Shown piece by piece: positions 1-11,956 of a DNA stretch of 40,945 bases (the first letter of the stretch is position 1; each line of letters starts with the position of its first letter). Origin of the DNA: Ophiostoma sp. CBS 140.51. Lineage: Eukaryota > Ascomycota > Sordariomycetes > Ophiostomatales > Ophiostomataceae. The notes under the pieces are model-generated. The model saw nothing but the letters and a program-made list of their open reading frames with translations, made no database searches and was not told the DNA's origin. The stretch covers positions 1 through 40,945 of the forward strand of contig JANSLP010000290.1 in NCBI GenBank assembly GCA_029298735.1, given 5' to 3'. The position numbers and the translations under genes were made by a program.

Positions 1-2779
1 TTCTTTGCGCTTTCCTCTCGCGAGAGATATCGAGATATAAGACCGTCTCGACCTCCTCTTGCCAAGATTGATTTTCCTCCTTTCCCTTTTTTCGCTTTTT
101 GCAACGTCTGGAATAAAATGGGAAACTGCGAATGAGAAGTTGACTTTTCCATGACGTTTAATGAGGAAGGAATGCGCGAAGAATGAACAAATCTTTGAGG
201 AAGGAGCGAACATTGTGCAACGGCAGGTGCTCCTTCCACGGGTGATCGACACTGGGGTGGGCAAATAGCGGCCGAAGATCGAGCTTATTCACTGGAGAAA
301 TAGTGGAGTTAGTGGCCTGCAGGGTACGAACTTGGCGCTCGGCGGGAGGATTACAGCGAGGACGGACAGTGAGATGCTGACTTTGGGTGTGAAGCGACCT
401 GGATACGAGGGCGTGGATTACTTAAACAGGAGCATCGATACTTTCGAGTAATACGTCGTAGGATACTGATATATTCGTCTAGACGCGTACCTGAAAATTA
501 GTGCTAAGGCGTGCTGTGAGATCCATCGGGGCTGTTAGGTCCAGGGGATCGCGCCTTCTCGCACAGTATCCCCTTCCCTGCATCCCGCCTATCGTGCCTT
601 CCTTTTGTCCCATTGTTTCTTCTTTTCCACTACGACGGAAGGCACGAACGGCGGTGTGCCGTGCAGATAAGGATCCCAAACACGACACGAATGGCTGACA
701 TCCTGTCTTGTCTGTTTTGTCTTTCCCCCTTGCTTTGCCGAACTTTTTGAGGCCCTGCAAAGACGCAAAGACACAGGTCGACGGACATGTCACCACGCAC
801 GAGCAGGGCTGAGGTGCGCATCCCTGCTCGGGCCGTTTGATATGCTTGTTGCGCCATCCCGACGAAAGCTCATTCCTCCCGCCTTTTCTGGCCTTTTCGA
901 GTCGATCCGATATTCGTCGAGTCGATCCAATATCCTTCCAGAAGCCGATCGAAGGTCTCCATTGCTCTCACGTTCACACCCTCAGACATGCCTCGTGAAT
1001 ACGATGATCGTCGGCGGAGACGGAGCGACGGCATAATCGTCAAACGAAGAGGGAGGCGAGCACATGAAGAAATACGAAAATAGGTCAGTCTTTTTAGTCT
1101 ATCCGCCCCCTCACAGGCACCGAGGCTCTCCGCGTCGTGGTCTGTCCTTCCCAAAGAAAGCACAGTGGCTGCCGAGTATTTAGAAGGACATCGCGGAAAG
1201 GGGCCCGCGGTGGCCAATCTTGCCAACTAAAACAGCAGGATCTCACTTTGCTGACACTTTGTTGATTGTAAGAAAGCGACAAAACAGATAAGGACCGTGT
1301 CTCTTTGGCCGATGGAGCCCCGCGTATGGGTTGAACAGGCACACCTTTGTGTACCCATTGTGTCCTCCAGGGCCACGCCGATGGGAGTCACAGACAGTAC
1401 AGAGCGTACAGAAAACACAGAAAGCGTGGCGGGCCCTCGGGTCAAGGTGACGCAGGATCTCATCATTTCTCGACTGCTGTTACGAGATACGACCACCCCG
1501 GCAGGCTGCAGAGAGATTTGACTGGCCTGGCGTACGAGGTCCTCGATAGCAGTTGTCAACAAAACCCTGTCTATCACTTACATGATACAGCAGGCACGCA
1601 GACAGACGACCCCAACTGCGGCCAGCGTCAACTGCGGTTATCCAAGACCCTTCGAGAAGCACAGAGACGGGACACCATTACGGCGAGCCTCCTTCCTCAC
1701 GTGTTTCCTCACGCCGTGGCGGTTCTTATTGCGGAGACAGGGCCTGAATTTACGACTTACAAGTACAAGAAGTGCTTTGAGTAGCGAGTAGGATCGCCGC
1801 AGTTGCAACTCCTTAAGCTCACCGGAGACTGATGGATGCCGCTTATGTGCAGGATAGCCCTACTGCGGTGCATCTTGGACACCGTTCCGTGGAACGTGGA
1901 AACTTATCCGTGCTGACTTGCCTCTTCCCTACCATCTCCCCCACCCACTGCTTTGCTGCCTCCTGCAATCGTTCTGGTATTTGTCACGGATCTACACTTA
2001 TTCGCTTCTCTGTTATATCTCACCACCACAACGCATCTATGTTCCTTTTGTGCACCCCTTATCACACGTTGTGTTTGTGTTGAAACGCAAACCTTATCTC
2101 GGTGCCTGGACACGGCATGCGAATGCGAGGACCTCCAACACCCCACCTTCGGTCAGCATCCAGTGACCACCACTCTACTGGCGGTTGTGCCGGGAATGTC
2201 ACTGGCCATTCCGCCGCCGCCTGTTCTCTGCCGGTTCCGTCCTTGGCAACCAAGATTGCAGCATACGAAAGCCACGACTGGCTTCTGTAGAGCAAGTCCA
2301 GATGTGTTTTTGGGTGGGTGGCATGGTGCGTGGTCCATATTCACATCTTGGCATCCGCAGGAAATCTGCTCTCCACCATCGGATAACTGGCAAGCTGGGT
2401 CTGGCCATCAGCCCAAAATACCAGGAGGCGGAAAATACAGCAATACCCAAAAGGGAAACGACAAAAAAAGAAGCAACAACGACATGTGCCGTACTACACA
2501 GTTGAGCAACCAAACAAGCAGGACAGGCCAACGCGGCGGATAGATGCGATGAACTGCTCCGTGCCCGCATCATTTGCTTACGACACCCTCCCGTGCGCAG
2601 AGTTATCCTAATCCAGAATCCAGTAATTCGGCAAAAAGCAACAAATCATATTCTATGCGGTCTATCTAACTATAGCTGAGACAAGTGGTCATTCTAAGCT
2701 TTCAGCTTTTTCTGTCTTTCTTCTTCTTGGCTAGGCGTCCTGCGTCCTGCCCTTCCCGCCATCGCCTTTTTTCTACTCT
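1..2779. other. Intergenic, no gene recognised
   Basis: Open frames here are short (under 200 codons), overlap on both strands and show no recognisable motif, signal peptide or plausible intron structure. The right end holds the 3' flank of the polyketide synthase, which ends at 2780. I see no tRNA, transposon or repeat. A gene fragmented by several introns cannot be excluded by eye. Confidence 0.5.
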
Positions 2780-5700
2780 TTATTCCGAAACACTGCAGCC
2801 AATCTGCCGACCGAGATCAGTGATTCCCGGTCTGCGCATTATGGTGAAGTGGTCGCCAGGCACCACTTTGCACTCAATGTGGGCGCCTGGTAGCAAAGTC
2901 TCCCAGCCGTTCGGGCCTTTGTCCTTTCGCGGATCCATGATCCAGTCCTGGGCGGCGTTCGCTCCTCCTGCCTGTTTTGTTGCTCCTTGGTATTGGCTCT
3001 GTACCACCTCGCCAACAGTTTCCCACACACCATCGCGTGCCCACAGCACCGTCACCGACTGTGGCACGGCCCACCGGGGAATCGGAGCAGGTGTGTATTG
3101 CTTGAGCGAGTTGACAGAGCCGGCAAAATGCTCCCGGACGCCCTCCCGGATCTTGTTCTTGTTGCCTCGGCCGCCCTTGAGACCGTCAAATGCACCAATA
3201 GTGTCCAGCAGATCAATGGTCTCTGCCGACATTGGTGGCAGCGACTTGGGGCATGGAGCATCGATCAGAACCAGGCTGGCCACCTTCTCACCGTGACGAA
3301 GAGCCAACTGTGAAGCCACCTCAAATGCGTAGGAACCGCCAATGGACCAACCACCCAAGTGGTAAGGGCCACAGGGCTGCACACGGCGGATCTCGCCGAT
3401 GTATGCACTGGCCACATCCTGTAGCGAGATGGTGAAATCCTTGGGGCTTCTCAGAAAGGGACTGCTGAGGCCGTAGACGGCGCCCTTGAGACCCATGGGA
3501 GGCAGCCCAACATAGCTGCTTGCACTTCCCGAGCCGTCTGGGAGCAGAAACAGGGCTGGGGTGGAAGAGGATGGCGTGCCCTGCAGCAAGATGGCCTCTG
3601 CCGTGTATGTGGCCGTGCCAGTCGTTTCAGGAACACACAGTGAAGCTGCCTTTGCCACAGCCTGAGCGAGCTCCTGCGGGGATGTGTGCGACTGCCCGCC
3701 CAGCACCTTTTGGATGTCATTGAGCGTCGGATGGTCAAGCAAGAAGCTTGAGGGAAGAACACGACCCGTCTGGGCCTTGATAGTGCCAAGGATGGACAGC
3801 GACAAAAGACTGTCCACACCTAGATCGGCGAGTGGTGTGTCGTCCTCTATTTCGGACTGGTCGACACCGACCTCGACGGCAATGATTTTGCGGAACAGCT
3901 CGGTGGAGTGGCTGTTGGCAACGCCCGGGTTGGGAGTCTGGCCGATGCTGCTGACCGGGGTGTCCGCCTGGCTGGGCGAGTCGCTGCTGCTGGCACCGCT
4001 TTCGTCGTCATCGGCGTCGTCACTGCCGTGTTCCGATGGAGGTGACGTGGCCCACGCGGTATTGTTGTCCGAGTTACCATGGGGAGGCGAGACATTGACA
4101 GAAGGTGCCGAGGTGTCATCTTCGGCAAAGTAGCTGCGGAGCTGGCTTACACCGAGATACTCAGTGAACAATGTGGCTGGCAGCTGGCGGCCGAGAAGAG
4201 CACTGAGCTTGGCCGTGATGCTGATGGCAAGCAGGCTGTCTACACCAAGATCGGCGAACCAAGCATCATCTGCGAGCTCAGACACATCAATGCCCACCTC
4301 GGAGGCGACAACGTCGAGAATCCGAGAAAAGATGCTGGGTCCAACTTGAACAGGAGTCGGCTTCGGAGACGAAACTTTCGCAGCTGGCTTTCCACGAGAA
4401 GCAGGGACGGATGATGACACAGGTGCCAGCGTCTTCTTCGCAGCTGGCTGAGCCGGGATGCCGGTGTTGTCGCCCGAAGGCAAAAGGTACGGCAGGATCG
4501 AGCGCTTGACGCGTTGAAACTTGAGATCCTCGCACATGGCGACGACATCGTTCCCGTCGAAAAAGTACACATCACCCGACAGGACACCTTTACTGCCCGT
4601 CTCTTCTTGCATGCGGACATAGCTGCGGTACGACTTGTCGGCCGACAGCTCGCCCACAACCTTGAGGCTTCCCCAGCCGTGAGAGATAAAGACGGAGTCG
4701 GCGGGTGTCGTGTCGGCACCGTTCAAGATGAAGCCAGACAAGTGGGCCAAGCCGTCGATCCAGTAGGGGCTGCACGTGAAGACACCATCCTCGGCCTCGC
4801 TGGTCAGGAATTGCACCTTGGCCGCGGCCTCGAGCTCATGGCTGTCCATGTACACCTCCTCGAGTCCCTGGTACTTGGGTGCGTAGTCGACAAATGCGGC
4901 AAACAGCTTGTACACCATGGGCCGCAGCAGCTTGTGCGCCTGGCCACGACCTGACGCCTCGACGAGCTGGTCCATACGGGAGCGAACGAGGTAAGCATTG
5001 CGTTTCCACACGAACTGCCATGCCGATCCATCACCAAAGGAGACCTGGCAGTGGGCATGCTCAACTTTGTCGCCGTCGGGAGCGTCCTGGCTGCTGAAGG
5101 TGACAGAGACAGTGCTGGTCGACGCGTCCCACTGGGCAGCAGTGCGGATAATCTGCTTTGTCTCACCAAGTTGGATCAGCAGCGGCTTGTGGATGCCCAT
5201 GCCGTGGACGTCCATGCACAAGTTGAGATCAATGGGTGGAATGGACGACCTGCTGGAGCTCGATTGGGACAGGCGGCGAATGTAGTTGGCAGCTGTGAGT
5301 GCCATGTCGCCCATAACGGAGCTGGGGCAGAGACCGGCACCATTGACCAAATGCCCGCGGAGAGCCTTGTTGAGCTTGGGCTCGATAGCATCTGTGGCGA
5401 ACGTGACGGCAATGCTGGCATCGCTGATGGTCTGCGAGACGATGCGGTGGATGCCCGTGGTGGCCTTGAACTCGGGGTACGAAGGGGCTGCAACGGCGAG
5501 TGCCGTCATGGTGAGCTGGCTTGACGAACTGTCCACTTGAGCGGGATCACCCTTGCGGAGTGCCCAGTCGCCGCGGTACTGGATCCAGTAGTTTTTGAGA
5601 TCAAAGGCATACGTCGGCAGCTCAAGAAGACGAAGGGACGACTCAAAAGCGGCGTGGTACTCTTGCCAGTCAATGTCGACGCCGGCCTCGTAGGTGCGGG

Positions 5701-8700
5701 AAACAGCCTGTGAGAAGGTCTTCCAGTCGCTCTCACCGCGCTTGAGGGAAGGGAGTAGCACTGAAGTCTTCGAGTTGTCGACCGTCGCCAAAGTGGAACG
5801 GGCAAGACCAATGCAGATGGGACTGGGACCGATCTCAACCCAGGCAGCCTGGCTGGCCTTGATGGACGTGTCGGCCAAAAGAGAGTGCAGGGCATCTTCG
5901 TACCGGACACGCTCACGCATCTGGCGGACGAGGTAGGTGCTGTCGATGGGGTCTGAACCAACTGGAAGCAATGTGCCGAGTAGAGTCGAAGCGAAAGGAA
6001 TGGACGGTGCAGAGTAGTGTGCCTTGGCTGTGAAGGTGGAGTATTCATCAACAACCGGATCCATCTGGGCCGAGTGGAAAGCAAACTGGACATCCAGCAA
6101 CGTTGTCTTGACGGAAGCCCACTTTTGCAGCTGGGCAACTTCAGCCGCAGGACCACTGACGACCGTGGTTGATGGGCCGTTGGCACAGGCGATCTCGCAG
6201 TGGCTGAAGCTGGACGAGCTGCCCAACAAAGACTCGGCTTCGGCAACACCACAAGCCATGGCCAGCATCGACTGCGTACCGGGCTGGCAGTTGGCGAGCA
6301 TGAGACGAGCGCGGTGGCCAACGAGACACAGGCAGTCACTCAGTGAGAGCACACCGGCCGTACACAAAGCCGCATACTCGCCCAGGCTGTGACCAATGAC
6401 AGCAGCAGGGGTGACACCAAGGGACTTCCACAGAGCAGCCAGGGACAGCTCGATGGACACAATGGCAAGTTGGACTTGCACTGGCGAGGCGTTGTCCAAT
6501 GATTCCTTGGAGGCAGCAGCATCTCCGCCAGTGACAAGAGGCAGGAAAGACGCAAAACCATGACAAACAGCAATGCGATCACAGTCCAGCATGGTCTCAC
6601 GGAAAGTAGGCTGTGTCGCAAAGAGTTCCGAGGCCATGCCGGCATACTGTGAACCCTGGCCCGTGAAGCAGAAGATGACAGAGGGAGCCGACGACGACTT
6701 GGAGGGTGCTTTGGCGGTGGAAGGAGCAGCAACAGCTGACTTGAGGCACGAGACCAGACCGTCAAGTGACGAAACGACATGTGCTTGGCGGAGACCATGG
6801 TGCATGCGGCGAGCCGTGGTGGTGTACGCCAGGTCCTCGAGACGAGCCTGGGAAGCAGCATCGCTACGGAGGTAGTCAAGTAGACGTTGAGAGTTGCCAG
6901 CGAGGGCAGTGGCCGTCCGTCCAGAGACGGCAACGACGTGGTGCGACCGCGGATCATTGGTAGTGGTGGCAGCATTTCCAAGACGGAGAGGCGCATCTTC
7001 CATGACAATGCTTGTGTTGCCACCAGCAGCGTCAAAGTTGTTGATTAGTACACGACGCTTGCCGTCGCCACCGGGGCGTGGCACGAAGGGCGTCGTCTGG
7101 AAGGCAATGTGCGTGTTCATGTCCTTCAAATGCATAAGCTTGGGGTTCATGCGGCCCGACTTGATGCCGACATGCGGCGGGATGGCACTGTGGCGCATCA
7201 TCATCAGGACCTTGATGAGCGATGTGACTCCGCTGGCCGCCTCACCGTGGCCCAGGTTGGGCTTGACGGTGCCGACATACAGTGGTTCGGCGGAGCCACG
7301 GTTGCGGGCGAGCACATTGGTGACCGACTTGGACTCCGTGGCGTCACCGGCCTGCGTGCCCGTGCCGTGCAGCTCGGCATAGTCAATGTCGTTGGGTTGT
7401 AGACCTGCGCGGTCCAGAGCCGACTGGAACAGGCGTTCTTGAGTGGCAGCGTGGGGGTGTGTAATCGAAATGGCCTCGGCGGAGTGGTTGGTGACGGCTG
7501 AGCGGATGACACCTAGGATGTTGTCGTTGTCGGCTACGGCATCCGACAAACGCTTGAGCACAATGACGGCCACACCGTCGGCACGGACATAGCCGTCAGC
7601 CTCGGCGTCAAACGTCTTGCAGCCGCCGGTTTTCGACAAGAAGGAACCACGGCTCAGACCAGCGAAAAAGTCCGACGTGGTGAGCAGGTTCGCACCACCT
7701 GCCACGGCCGTATCGCAGTCCCGGGCCAGGAGCGAAGTGCAGGCCAGCTGAATGGACGCTGCACTCGACGAGCACGCCGTGTCGACCGAGTAGCTGGGAC
7801 CTTCCCACCCGAAATGGTAGTTGAGTCGACCGGGGCCAAACGCGCGGATACCGCCGGTGATGAAGTACGTGTCGACATCCTGACCCGCATTCACCTCGCG
7901 GTAGTCGTCGCCCGTCTGGCCGACAAACGATCCGATACGGCGGGCGGCCGATGACGGGGTGCGACCAGGAGCATAGCCGGCCATTTCGAGCGCCTCGTAG
8001 GTCGTCAACAACAGTAGACGCTGACCGGGATCGGTCTGCGCCGCCTCGCGCGGCGACATGCTGAACAAACGAGTGTCAAAGTAGCCCGGGCGGTCGATAA
8101 ACACACCATAAGGGGTGAGGGTGGTGTTGCGGCGCTGGCCCGTGGGATCGCAGTGGGTGTTGACGTCGAACCGGTCCGGGCGGATAGGCTCGTGCAGGTC
8201 GCGGCCTTGTTCCAGCACCTGCCAGAACTCTTCCGGGGTCTCACTGCCAGGCAGACGGCTGGCCATGCCGACAATGGCAATGGCGTTGTCGCCGGGAGGA
8301 GGAGGGAGAGATGTGCCCGATGGTGAGGCAGCAGGAAGTGATGACGACGGGTCGGCTTGGGTCTCGACATCAATGTTGTGGCCCGTGAGGTAGCGTGCAA
8401 TGGCCTTGGTCGAGTTGATGGGGCCAAACGAGACGAGTGTCACTATTTTGTTGGAGCCGGCGATTTCAATCAGACTCTGCATAGCTGCACCAAGGTCGAT
8501 TGGCGCCTGGAAGATGTCATGAACGATGTCAGCCAGGACGTCGGTAATAGCCGAGTTGGTGTACTGCCGACGGTCGGCAGTGGCGGCCAGAAGTGTCACG
8601 TCAGACCGCAGGGAGCGTCTCAAAAAGGCAGACGTGGCATTCTTATGGAATGCCTTCTCCAGGATGTGCTCAACCGACACTGGCGGGAGATGCTCGGCGT

Positions 8701-9490
8701 GAAAGGCTGCAGCAATGGGCAGTGGAATGCGCTTCGTGCCCTGAAAGACGGCAGGCTCGGATGCAAAGAGTGCAGCCGTTGTCGACGGCGGGCCGCTGAT
8801 GGTGATGACGGACGACAAGGATGATGCCGACGAAATGTACACCCGGCGGTCGGCAGCCAGGACGTGCTTCTCGTTAAACTCGGCCAGTGATGCATCCATA
8901 GCCGCCCGGTCCGCCGTGATGTTGGTCACCAGTGTGGCCCAGGCTGTGGTTGAGGTGGCGGGCTGAGCGCTGTCGTCCAGACGAGCGGTGCGGCGGACAC
9001 CTTCATAGCCAATGTAAAAGGCCAGCACGACGACCTCGTCGGCAATGGCCAGCAGGTCGGCCAGGTTGTTGGAGCAGGCGACAGCAACGGCAGCCAACAG
9101 GCCCGTGCATGTGCCCAAGATGGCCGTGTCGTTGGCAGACAAGCGGCGAGGGTTTTTCTCGAGGTCCACAATGACATGTCCAAGTTGGGCAATGCAGAGG
9201 AGGGCGGCGGACACGGCCGGGCTAATCTTGAGGAGCGCCGGAGTATCCTTTGTGGTGTCATCACTGGCTGCCGTGCTCAGCCATCGGGCCAGCTCCACGG
9301 GCGACTCAAACGAGGCCGGGCACTGGCGCCGGTCAGCCGCGGGCAGGCGCGCAATGGCCGACCGCAGACGGTCGGTACCGGCCCGAAAGAACTGACGCAA
9401 GGCCGTGCTGTACAGGCTGTTAGAATTGAGGGACTCGATGGACGGCAAGACCTCGGCGGTCTGGTCGCCGAAAAGGAGAGCAGTAGTCAT
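2780..9490 (-). CDS. Non-reducing polyketide synthase (SAT-KS-AT-PT-ACP-ACP-TE), melanin/naphthopyrone type
   Basis: This iterative type I PKS of 2236 residues would build an aromatic polyketide from acyl and malonyl-CoA units. The family makes 1,3,6,8-tetrahydroxynaphthalene (DHN-melanin) or the heptaketide naphthopyrone YWA1. Every domain keeps its key residues. The SAT (about 1-380) has GTCTG with Cys128 and a likely His264. The KS (about 400-820) has DTACSSS with Cys573. The AT (about 930-1240) has GHSLG with Ser1035. The product template domain (about 1340-1660) has His1380 in GHLVNGAG and Asp1579 in YWIDG. Two ACPs carry LGVDSL (Ser1752 and Ser1894). The TE/Claisen cyclase (about 1985-2230) has GWSIGG (Ser2049) and GDHF (His2214). 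The start is the ATG at 9490; the frame stays open to 9523 but only from TTG. No intron is needed. Two ACPs and a GWSIGG TE favour the PKS1/wA clade over reducing or TE-less enzymes. The exact product is inferred. Confidence 0.95.
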   Translation of the reverse strand: MTTALLFGDQTAEVLPSIESLNSNSLYSTALRQFFRAGTDRLRSAIARLPAADRRQCPASFESPVELARWLSTAASDDTTKDTPALLKISPAVSAALLCIAQLGHVIVDLEKNPRRLSANDTAILGTCTGLLAAVAVACSNNLADLLAIADEVVVLAFYIGYEGVRRTARLDDSAQPATSTTAWATLVTNITADRAAMDASLAEFNEKHVLAADRRVYISSASSLSSVITISGPPSTTAALFASEPAVFQGTKRIPLPIAAAFHAEHLPPVSVEHILEKAFHKNATSAFLRRSLRSDVTLLAATADRRQYTNSAITDVLADIVHDIFQAPIDLGAAMQSLIEIAGSNKIVTLVSFGPINSTKAIARYLTGHNIDVETQADPSSSLPAASPSGTSLPPPPGDNAIAIVGMASRLPGSETPEEFWQVLEQGRDLHEPIRPDRFDVNTHCDPTGQRRNTTLTPYGVFIDRPGYFDTRLFSMSPREAAQTDPGQRLLLLTTYEALEMAGYAPGRTPSSAARRIGSFVGQTGDDYREVNAGQDVDTYFITGGIRAFGPGRLNYHFGWEGPSYSVDTACSSSAASIQLACTSLLARDCDTAVAGGANLLTTSDFFAGLSRGSFLSKTGGCKTFDAEADGYVRADGVAVIVLKRLSDAVADNDNILGVIRSAVTNHSAEAISITHPHAATQERLFQSALDRAGLQPNDIDYAELHGTGTQAGDATESKSVTNVLARNRGSAEPLYVGTVKPNLGHGEAASGVTSLIKVLMMMRHSAIPPHVGIKSGRMNPKLMHLKDMNTHIAFQTTPFVPRPGGDGKRRVLINNFDAAGGNTSIVMEDAPLRLGNAATTTNDPRSHHVVAVSGRTATALAGNSQRLLDYLRSDAASQARLEDLAYTTTARRMHHGLRQAHVVSSLDGLVSCLKSAVAAPSTAKAPSKSSSAPSVIFCFTGQGSQYAGMASELFATQPTFRETMLDCDRIAVCHGFASFLPLVTGGDAAASKESLDNASPVQVQLAIVSIELSLAALWKSLGVTPAAVIGHSLGEYAALCTAGVLSLSDCLCLVGHRARLMLANCQPGTQSMLAMACGVAEAESLLGSSSSFSHCEIACANGPSTTVVSGPAAEVAQLQKWASVKTTLLDVQFAFHSAQMDPVVDEYSTFTAKAHYSAPSIPFASTLLGTLLPVGSDPIDSTYLVRQMRERVRYEDALHSLLADTSIKASQAAWVEIGPSPICIGLARSTLATVDNSKTSVLLPSLKRGESDWKTFSQAVSRTYEAGVDIDWQEYHAAFESSLRLLELPTYAFDLKNYWIQYRGDWALRKGDPAQVDSSSSQLTMTALAVAAPSYPEFKATTGIHRIVSQTISDASIAVTFATDAIEPKLNKALRGHLVNGAGLCPSSVMGDMALTAANYIRRLSQSSSSRSSIPPIDLNLCMDVHGMGIHKPLLIQLGETKQIIRTAAQWDASTSTVSVTFSSQDAPDGDKVEHAHCQVSFGDGSAWQFVWKRNAYLVRSRMDQLVEASGRGQAHKLLRPMVYKLFAAFVDYAPKYQGLEEVYMDSHELEAAAKVQFLTSEAEDGVFTCSPYWIDGLAHLSGFILNGADTTPADSVFISHGWGSLKVVGELSADKSYRSYVRMQEETGSKGVLSGDVYFFDGNDVVAMCEDLKFQRVKRSILPYLLPSGDNTGIPAQPAAKKTLAPVSSSVPASRGKPAAKVSSPKPTPVQVGPSIFSRILDVVASEVGIDVSELADDAWFADLGVDSLLAISITAKLSALLGRQLPATLFTEYLGVSQLRSYFAEDDTSAPSVNVSPPHGNSDNNTAWATSPPSEHGSDDADDDESGASSSDSPSQADTPVSSIGQTPNPGVANSHSTELFRKIIAVEVGVDQSEIEDDTPLADLGVDSLLSLSILGTIKAQTGRVLPSSFLLDHPTLNDIQKVLGGQSHTSPQELAQAVAKAASLCVPETTGTATYTAEAILLQGTPSSSTPALFLLPDGSGSASSYVGLPPMGLKGAVYGLSSPFLRSPKDFTISLQDVASAYIGEIRRVQPCGPYHLGGWSIGGSYAFEVASQLALRHGEKVASLVLIDAPCPKSLPPMSAETIDLLDTIGAFDGLKGGRGNKNKIREGVREHFAGSVNSLKQYTPAPIPRWAVPQSVTVLWARDGVWETVGEVVQSQYQGATKQAGGANAAQDWIMDPRKDKGPNGWETLLPGAHIECKVVPGDHFTIMRRPGITDLGRQIGCSVSE

Positions 9491-11956
9491 GATGAGGGCG
9501 GTGGGGAGGATAAGTGATGACAAAGTAAGAAGATGAAGTCTGCAAGGAGAGAAGATAACGAGATATACAACTGTCTAAAGTCTAAAAGAAACTTGGAGAA
9601 ATGGGGAGACGTGCTGATTGACGTCAAGTCAAGAGATATATTCAAGTCATGGGATTTGTTGTGGAGGTTGTGTTTGCCGTTGTGTTGAAGGTTGTCTAAA
9701 GGCAAGACTGGAGAGTGATCTGTTGATGGGACTAGAAGGAAAATGGCAAGAGATGTGATGTGTTCAGAGACGATATATATGGATCTTTCTGTCTTGCTTG
9801 ACGACACTGCTGGGCAGTGTCGAGATATTACGATAGAGAATAGGCGCCATCGACAAACCGACGTCAGTACGGAGACATATCTGCCTGCGAGGCTCCGAAC
9901 TGAGGAGGAATACTGATAGGACAAAACGGGAAATCAAAGAGCGGTACTAGCTCCATGACTGCATCTGATGATACCATCAACAACATGTTGAAAGGGGCAA
10001 GAAACATGTGAATGGCATTGTTAATGTTTGTCTGCAGTCTGCATATTGACGGCATGCCCTTTTTGGTGATATGTCTCGAACAAACAGGAGAAAGCCTTCG
10101 GGGAGTATGCCGTATGCCGTACTTCGGAGTTTTGCTAGTAAGACAGGGGGCAACATCTTGATGACAGGATGGGAAGCCAATGACAGGAATGATGAACCGA
10201 AAGGAGAAGATTTTCATAGCATTGAAGACGAGCGTTTGGACGGACGACCTCGGCCGAAGCACTCCTCTCACAGAAAGAAAAGGGGCGCCACGGTTCTGAC
10301 AGGGTAAGACGGGATCAGAGCCGAGCCGATGGTCAGCCGGGTAACGATGCCGAGAGATATTGACGAGAGGGGAACAATAAAGAGAGAGCCTATGATGTCG
10401 GTGTTAACGGGCACAAGGACGAAGGAGTAAGGCGTAGGGCTGGTGGCTTAGATACGGACAGGTACAAACTGCATGCATCGTCGCTTGTGTACTGAAGATC
10501 GACTGCTGTATGTGTTAGTGACATCCCATTTACAGGCACAACAGGCCGTAACATGAGCACATGGCGTAGACGTTCGTCTGGAGGAGGGAAAACGGGACAC
10601 AGCACTATCCGAGGAGATAACAGCATGCTGTTCAACGGAAGTATGCAATGGGTATAAACTGTCAGATGTAGAATAGTGCTAGAAGAAGAAAGTAAAACAA
10701 TAGGAAACCAAAGAAAAAGAAACACAGGGTTGCACAAAAGAATATTTGTGACGGTGCTACAGCTGGGATGGCTGTGCTGTCGGACGGCCAAGCAGAAGAG
10801 CATAGAGTTTGCACTACGCAAAAGAACGGTCAACAAAGTGTGCATTGCGCGAGGACAAAATATGGGCACAGAAGGAGGAAAAAGCAAGTGGGACGGCATG
10901 CACTATCTGCATATCTGCCCTACAACATACCGCGTGCTTGACACAAAAAGACGAGACAAGAGACAGAAGAAACAAAAGGTCAATAAGCATAAGGCAGACG
11001 CACGACAGACGGCGGCGTGTACCGCTGTGCTACAGGGCGTCCTCGGGGGCTCAGCATGCAGTGGGCTGCCGTATTTTGTTTATTATTCACTTTGCTGTGA
11101 AAACGGCCCTAAACTTCCCAATCGGGGAATTTCGGTCCTCGACGTGTGACGTCTGAGTCAACATCGACATGTCCACATCTCAACAAGACGCATCTCCACA
11201 GGGCTGAGCTGCCGACAGATGTGTTTCATAGAAGGAAGAAAGAAAGGGAATGATAAGAGAAACAATGGCTTTGTTTTAGAAGGGTATCTTGCTGCGACGG
11301 AAAAGCACCGTCGTTGGACAAATTCAGAAAACTGCTGTCAACTCGCTTTCTCCTTTGAGAAGGTATCACAGAATTTTACCCTATTGAAAGGGACAACTCC
11401 CAACCACCAGGTTCAGCTCCTGCTTCGTGCATCCATCCAGTAGAAGAATTTGGAATAAAGAGAGCCAATCTAGGCCGTATAGAATCCGTCTGGAAGCCGA
11501 TTCGATCTTGGCCCTGACTTTCCCAGACTTTCCCCTTTGAGTAAAATCAGTCACTGTTCCTGACCCTGACCATCTTTTTCCCCTTTTGTCATTATTTACC
11601 ATCCAGTCAAAAAGGAGACGCATTCAAGCATCTGACGTGCATCTCGTTTTCTCCTTTTGATAAACCAAACACTCGTCAACACAGCGTATCACTGCGTTGC
11701 ATGATCAGGCACAGTACCGTCCATTCTGCCATTCCTGTTGATCAACTTCTGTCGTCCACCCCAACAGTATCTATTCTTAGACATAGTGCTTCATGTGAAG
11801 ATGGCACTCTAGATAAAGTAGAACATAGAATACTCTATCACTATTATATAATACACACAGTCTTACTTTTCTGTTTCTTGGTGTCCTCATTTTTGAGGTT
11901 CAAGTCAATCCACATCTAGCCTTCTACTAGTTTTCTCTTACAACTTCCCTTCCATC
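9491..11956. other. Divergent PKS/P450 intergenic region
   Basis: This 2.5-kb spacer separates the minus-strand PKS from the plus-strand P450, so it should contain both promoters. A TATATAT run lies on the minus strand at 9773-9780, about 285 nt upstream of the PKS ATG. The open frames inside are short and lack recognisable domains. I see no third gene. Confidence 0.5.
11845..11853 (+). promoter_or_regulatory. TATA-like element of the P450 gene
   Basis: The sequence TATATAATA lies 104 nt upstream of the P450 start codon, in an AT-rich leader. This fits a fungal core promoter, but such elements occur by chance and no transcript start is known here. Confidence 0.35.

Noticed and set aside
1347..1784. 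145-codon plus-strand frame
   Set aside because: No signal peptide, motif or codon pattern supports it, and several competing frames overlap it.
9491..9523. Extension of the PKS by 11 codons upstream of the ATG at 9490
   Set aside because: The frame is open, but its first codon is TTG and no ATG lies within the extension; a eukaryotic start at 9490 gives the usual SAT N-terminus.
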